Position numbers and translations under genes: made by a program. From positions 186,001 through 250,000 of the forward strand of contig NW_022167319.1 in NCBI RefSeq assembly GCF_008728515.1: a stretch of 64,000 bases of DNA. The letters are read 5' to 3'. This document shows positions 59,187 to 64,000 of this stretch, one piece after another; within the stretch, counting starts at the first letter, position 1; the number at the start of each line of letters is the position of its first letter. The DNA is from Papio anubis. Taxonomy: Eukaryota > Chordata > Mammalia > Primates > Cercopithecidae. The notes under the pieces were generated by a model. It worked only from the letters and a program-made list of their open reading frames with translations. It was not told where the DNA came from and searched no databases.

Positions 59187-59574
59187 ATGAGCCGGTAGCT
59201 TCTGATAAATCTTTATCTGGTTAAATGAGCCAGAATTACATATTTGTGATTAATAACCCTGACCATTATAGAGTGGTATACTAGGGGTCAATGGAAATGA
59301 CTATAATCTCAAGAATACAGTGTTTTCCAGAAAGTATTTACTGGGTACTCACTGTGACTGGGCACTGGACTGAGGGCTACAGCAAAATAATAAGACACTA
59401 GAAGGGATAGTAACGGAATGAAAGTACTTAAAGTACTTGTGATTCAGTGCTAAAACAGTGTTTCATGGAAATAGTTATTGTTTCAGAGGATGGAGCAATT
59501 AACTTGCTGTGGGGAAAAGAAATATTCAGCTTTCACAGAGGTGATGTTTAAGTTCTAAAATATAAGTAGTAACA
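59187..59574 (-). mobile_element. Interval with an L2 fragment
   Basis: L2-like antisense text at about 59325-59410 (AAGTATTTACTGGGTACTCA, GGGCACTGGACTGAGGGCTA). The rest is unrecognised. Confidence 0.5.
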
Positions 59575-59690
59575 TATAAACAGATATCACCAACTCAGAC
59601 AAGCCATGGATTGGAGAAGGATATTTATGATGCATATAACTATCAAATAATTTTTTAAAATAAAGAACTTCCACCACTTCTAGGCAACCT
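59575..59690 (+). mobile_element. Possible L1 ORF2 fragment
   Basis: GGATTGGAGAAGGATATTTA and ATAACTATCAAATAA resemble ORF2 text; weak. Confidence 0.35.
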
Positions 59691-59693
59691 GAC

Positions 59694-60070
59694 TGATATG
59701 GTTTAGCTGTGTCCCCACCCAAATCTCATCTTAAATTGTAAGCCAAATTGTAATCCCCACCTGTGAGGGAGGGACCTGGTGGGAGTTGATTGAATCACAG
59801 GGCTAGTTTTCCCCATGCTGTTCTCGTGGTAGTGAGTGAGTTCTCACGAGAACTGGTTGTTTGATAAGTGTCTGCACTTCTCCATTCTTGCTCTCTCTCT
59901 CCTGCTTCCTTGTGAAGAAGGTACTTGCCTCCCCTTTGCCTTCTGCCATGATTGTAAGTTTTCTGAAGTATCCCCAGCCATGTGAAACTGTGAGTCAATT
60001 AAACCTCTTTCCTTTATAAATTACCCAGTCTCAGGTAGTATCTATAGCAGTGTGAAAACAGACTAATACA
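59694..60070 (+). mobile_element. THE1 solo LTR
   Basis: A 377-bp LTR from TGATATGGTTTAGCTGTGTC to GACTAATACA with CTGAAGTATCCCCAGCCATG inside. CTGAC before and CTAAC after are the likely 5-bp duplication. No internal region follows, so it is a solo LTR. Confidence 0.92.
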
Positions 60071-60229
60071 CTAACCTAAGACATGGACAAAAAGCAATAG
60101 CTGCCATTCATGTAATCCAGAAAATAATGAATTCAGTTCAGAGTTTTCTGTAGCAAAAAAACAAACAAAACCCCACAAAAAACTCTACAGATGCTTGATA
60201 TGACAGAAGATATTAAAATATTATGGCTA

Positions 60230-60522
60230 GCTGGGCACGGTGGCTCACACCTGTAATCCCAGCACTTTGAGAGGACGAGGCAGGTGAATCACCTGAGGTC
60301 GGGAGTTCGCAACCAGCCTGACCAACACGGAGAAACCCCATCTTTACTGAAAATACAAAATTAGCCAGTCATGGTGGCACATGCCTGTATTCCCAGGTAC
60401 TTGGGAGGCTGAGACAAGAGAATTGCTTGAACCTGGGAGGCAGAGGTTGTGATGAGCCGAGATCGCACCATTGCACTCCAGCTTGGGCAACAAAAGCGAA
60501 ACTTTGTCTTGAAAAAAAAAAA
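60230..60522 (+). mobile_element. AluS-like element
   Basis: Full-length sense Alu. Confidence 0.9.
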
Positions 60523-61523
60523 TCATTGTGACTGTGATAGAGGCCAAGAGTACAACGGAAAAAAATAATTAGAAACACCAGGTGTGTTGCTCCATTCTCA
60601 TAGTGCTATGAAGAACTACCCAAGGTTGGATAATTAATAAAGAAAAGAGATTTAATTGATTCACAGTTTCACATGGCTGGGGAGGCCTAAGGAAACTTAC
60701 TATTATGGTGGAAGGCACCTGTTCACAGGGCAGCAGGAGAGAGCATAAGTGCAAGCAGGGGAAATGCCAGATGCTTATAAAACCATCAGATCTCCTGAGA
60801 ACTCACCTGCTGTTTCAAGAACAGCATTGGGGAAATGACCCCCATGATTCAATTACCTCCCATGGGGTCCCACTCATGACAAGTGGGGATTATGGGACTA
60901 CAATTCAAGATGAGATTTGGGTGGGGACACAAAGCCTAACCATAGCATTCCGCTCCTGGACCCTCCCAATCTCATGTCCTCACATTTCAAAACACAATCA
61001 TGCCCTTCCAACAGTCCCACAGATTCTTAACTAATTCTAGCTTTAACCCAAAAGTCCTAGTCCAAAGTCTCATATGAGACAAGGAAAATCCCTTCTGCCT
61101 ATGAGTCTACAAAATCAAAAGCAAGTTAGTTAGTTCCTAGATACGATGGGGATACCTGCAATGCATAAATAATACTCATTCCAAATGAAAGAAATTGGCC
61201 AAAACAAAGGGGCTACAGGCCCCATGCAAGTCTAAAATCCAATATGGCAGTCATTAAACCTTAAAGTTCCAAAATGATCTCTTTTGACTCCATGTCTCAT
61301 ATCCAGGTCACACTCATGCAAGAGGTGGGTTCCCATGGCCTTGGGCAGCTCCACCGCTGTGGTTTTGCAGGATATAGCCCTTTTCTCAGCTGTTTTCACA
61401 GGCTGGTGTTAAGTGCCTGTGGTTCTTCACAGGGTACAAGCTGTTGGTGGATCTACCATGCTGGGGTCTGGAGGACAGTGGCCCTCTTCTCACAACCCCA
61501 GAAGGCAGTTCCCCAGTGGGGAC

Positions 61524-62333
61524 TCAGAGTGGGGGCTCTGACCTCACTTTTCCCTTCTGCACTGCCCTAGCAGAGGTTCTCCATGAGGGCCCTGCTCCTG
61601 CAGCAGTCTTCTGCCTGGACATCCAGGCATTTCCATACATCCTCTGAAATCTAGATGGAGATTCCCGAACCTCAATTCTTGACTTCTGTGCACCCACGGG
61701 AAATTGCCAAAGCTTGGGCTTTGCACTCTCTGAAGCAACAGGCTGAGCTGTACTTTGACCTGTTTTAGCCATGGCTGGAGCAGCTGGGATGCAGTCCAGA
61801 GGCTGCACACAGCAGGGGGGCCCTGGACCCGGCCCAGGAAACCATGTTTTCCTCCTAGGCCTCCAGGTCTGTGATGGGAGGGGCTGCCATGAAGGTCTCT
61901 GACATGACCTGGAGACATTTTCCCCATTGTCTTGGTAATTAACATTCAGCTCCTTGTTGCTTATGCAAATTTCTGCTGCCAGCTTGAGTTTCTCCCCAGA
62001 AAATGGGTTTTTCTTGTCTATTGCATCGTCAGGCAGCAAATTTTCCAAACTTTTATGCTCTGCTTCCTCTTGAGTGCTTTGCCACTTAGAAATTTCTTCT
62101 ACCAGATACCCTAAATCATCTCTCTCAAGTCCAAAGTTCCACAGATCTCTTGGGCAGCGGCAAAATGCCACCAGTCTCTTTGCATGCCAAGAGTGACTTT
62201 TACTCCAGTCCCCAACAAGTTCCTTATCTCCATCTGAGACCACTTCAGCCTGGACTTTATTGCCCATATCACTATCAGCATTTTGGTCAAAGCCATTCAA
62301 CAAGTTTCTAAGAAGTTCTAAAATTTCCCACAT
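61524..62333 (-). pseudogene. MaLR internal open frame (gag-related remnant)
   Basis: 269 codons open in the THE1 internal region. The upper half contains a stretch (CPRDLWNFGLERDDLGYLVE) that I associate with MaLR gag remnants; the lower half is proline- and arginine-rich and not domain-like. No zinc knuckle or enzymatic motif was seen. Lack of stops over 800 bp is somewhat unusual for a repeat of this age but can be chance. Confidence 0.55.
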
Positions 62334-62474
62334 TCTTTCTGTCTTCTGAGCCCTCCAAGTCTCCAGGAAGTTCCAGACTTTCCCACATTTTCCTGTCTTC
62401 TTCTGAGCCCTCCAAACTGTTCCAACCTCTGCCTGTTACCAGTTCCAAAGTCACTTCCACATTTTTGGTATTCT

Positions 62475-62515
<41 letters not shown>
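62475..62515. repeat. (TTG)n microsatellite
   Basis: Thirteen or so pure TTG units; likely length-variable. Confidence 0.96.
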
Positions 62516-62818
62516 GAGATGGAGTCTTGCTCTGTCACCCAGGCTGGAGTGCAGTGGTGCGGTCTCAGCTCACTGCAAGCTCCACCTCCTAGGTTCACAA
62601 CATTCTTCTGCCTCAGCCTCCCGAGTAGCTGGGACTACAAGTGCCCGCCACCATGCCCAGCTAATTTTTTTTTGGTACTTTTTTAGTGTACAAATGCCAT
62701 CAAGCAGGGGCTCAACCACTGTGTTAGCCAGGATGGTCTTGATCTCCTGACCTTGTGATTCGCCTGCCTCGGCCTCCCAGACTGCTGGGATTACAGGCGT
62801 GAGCCACCATGCCCGGCC
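62475..62818 (-). mobile_element. Alu with (TTG)n tail and internal replacement
   Basis: Antisense Alu; tail is (TTG)13 at 62475-62515. Near 62684-62718 the usual TTTTAGTAGAGACGGGGTTT is replaced by about 35 bases unlike Alu (AGTGTACAAATGCCATCAAG onward). Confidence 0.88.
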
Positions 62819-63058
62819 ATTTTCAGTATTCTTATAGCAGTGCCCCACTACCTCAGTACCAATTTACTGTATTAGTTCATTCTCGTGCTGCTCTGAAGAG
62901 ATACCTAAGGTGGAGTAATTTATAAATAAAAGAAGTTTAATTGACTCACAGTTTTGCGTAGCTAGGGAGGCCTCAAGAAACTTATAATCATGGCAGAAGG
63001 CACCTCTTCACAGGGTGGCAGGAGAGAGAATGAGTGCAAGCAGGGGAAATGCCAGACA

Positions 63059-63466
63059 GTATAAACTGATCTGCAGTGACTTATATCAACCTAAAGATAG
63101 TGAGAGGAACTACTAATAATGGTTATAAGATAGAATGCAAATGTTATCAAACTTGATAATGTAATTATAAAAACACACATGACAAAACTTAAGAGAAGGG
63201 TAGAGAGTCAAAGAGAAATAATAAGGGCCTTAATATTGCCATCTTATACAATAGAGAGCCAAGAAACACTGTCTACAGCTAATGAAATAAGAAAGATAAA
63301 ACTGTATTATTAAATATTATAAAGGAAGCCTATAAAGGAATCAAAAATAGTGATATTATGACACTAGAAGAAGGATGGGGAAAAAAGGAGGTGGGAAATG
63401 TTGTGAGCAAGATCATCATCTATTGGTCTGGAAAGCCATTAATTAATTATTAATATTATTAATATG
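63059..63466. other. No recognised feature
   Basis: A-rich, possibly old L1/HAL1-like, but I cannot support a family. Confidence 0.3.
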
Positions 63467-63758
63467 TATTTTTTTAGAGACAGGATCTTGTTCTGTTACC
63501 CAGGTTGGAGTGCAGTGGCACGATCATATCTCACTTCAGCCTCATACTCCCAGGCTCAGACAATTCTCCTGCCTCAGCCTTCTGAGTAGCTAGGACTACA
63601 CACCACCATGCCCAGCTAATTGGAAATTTTCTGTTTTTCTTTTAGAGATGGATTCTCACTATGTTGCCCAGGTTGGTCTGAACTCCTGACCTCAAGCAAT
63701 CCTCCTACCTCAACCTCCCAAAGTCCCGGATTCCAGGTATGAACCACTGCACCTGGCC
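63467..63758 (-). mobile_element. Alu (older)
   Basis: Diverged full-length antisense Alu. Confidence 0.88.
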
Positions 63759-64000
63759 CCCATTAATGTATGTCTAAAGTTAAATTAAGAAAACAAGAAA
63801 CAGTGGTATAAAATACTATTGAGAGATATGGAGGCAACTACCAGAAAAAAACCAAAAACACAAAATAGTTTGAGTGTTCCAAGTAGTTCTCCCTCTTGAA
63901 AGCTAAACTTGGTGGCAGAGAGGTGTATTTTGTAATTCTTGGGTTTTCACAATGTCCTTCTGTGGTATTCACTTCAGAATCACATGCAAGAACAATATTT
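63759..64000. other. No recognised feature
   Basis: Nothing recognised to the window edge. Confidence 0.3.

Larger units (their letters stand above)
60588..63058 (-). mobile_element. THE1 (ERVL-MaLR) element with internal region
   Basis: Antisense element: 3' LTR 60588-60947, internal region 60948-62868, 5' LTR 62869-63058. The 5' LTR is cut after about 190 bp. The internal region contains a minus-strand open frame of 269 codons (62333-61524), a gag-related remnant known from MaLR elements, without protease, polymerase or envelope. A 54-bp partial tandem duplication lies at about 62322-62411. An Alu sits at 62475-62818. The element is old and not replication-competent. Confidence 0.9.

Overview
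The window is nuclear DNA of a primate, most likely an Old World monkey (Cercopithecidae). It carries about 50 Alu copies, L1 fragments of several ages, THE1/MLT1 (ERVL-MaLR) LTRs, MIR and L2. Two or three Alus (6914-7212, 30754-31066, partly 40777-41073) carry variants I associate with the monkey-specific AluYR lineage rather than human AluY. There are no prokaryotic features, no tRNA or rRNA genes and no CRISPR array.

The only functional protein-coding sequence I can support is the first coding exon of MYO5A (myosin Va) on the minus strand. The start codon is at 49835-49833. Nine codons (MAASELYTK) end at a GTAAGG splice donor at 49808-49803. The exon lies in a CpG island of about 0.8-1.2 kb (49200-50480, core 49640-50430) that holds the promoter and the GC-rich leader. 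Positions 1-49808 are therefore MYO5A intron 1 (its 5' part, nearest exon 1), and about 50430-64000 is upstream intergenic DNA.

Intron 1 holds two processed pseudogenes, both on the plus strand (antisense to MYO5A). A BRCC3/BRCC36 retrocopy (1640-about 2585) derives from the 291-residue splice form and is broken by one 1-bp deletion; it runs directly into an L1 3' segment with no poly(A) of its own. An EEF1B2 retrocopy (26923-27822) has a poly(A) tail, a near-perfect target-site duplication and two 2-bp insertions. From memory, human EEF1B2P1 maps to 15q21.2 with MYO5A, which would fit. The rest of the intron is L1 (notably 11025-13375, 20385-22912, 24775-25254), Alus (several nested), hAT elements (MER1-like 32698-33055, MER20-like 39302-39570, one at about 47945-48166), LTRs and a few kilobases of unrecognised single-copy-looking sequence (31510-34792, 37476-38626, 42284-44487).

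The upstream flank holds an old L1M (54610-57240, interrupted), two MLT1 LTRs, a solo THE1 LTR (59694-60070), and an inverted THE1 provirus (about 60588-63058) with a decayed internal region, one Alu and a truncated 5' LTR.

The observations most worth checking are the BRCC3-L1 chimera, two fold-back inverted duplications in or beside Alus (6490-6616 and 47163-47405), overlapping short upstream ORFs in the presumed MYO5A leader, a strong G-quadruplex motif at 28955-28980, and a perfect GATCACGTGATC palindrome in intron 1. I found no convincing evidence of a wholly new biological system.
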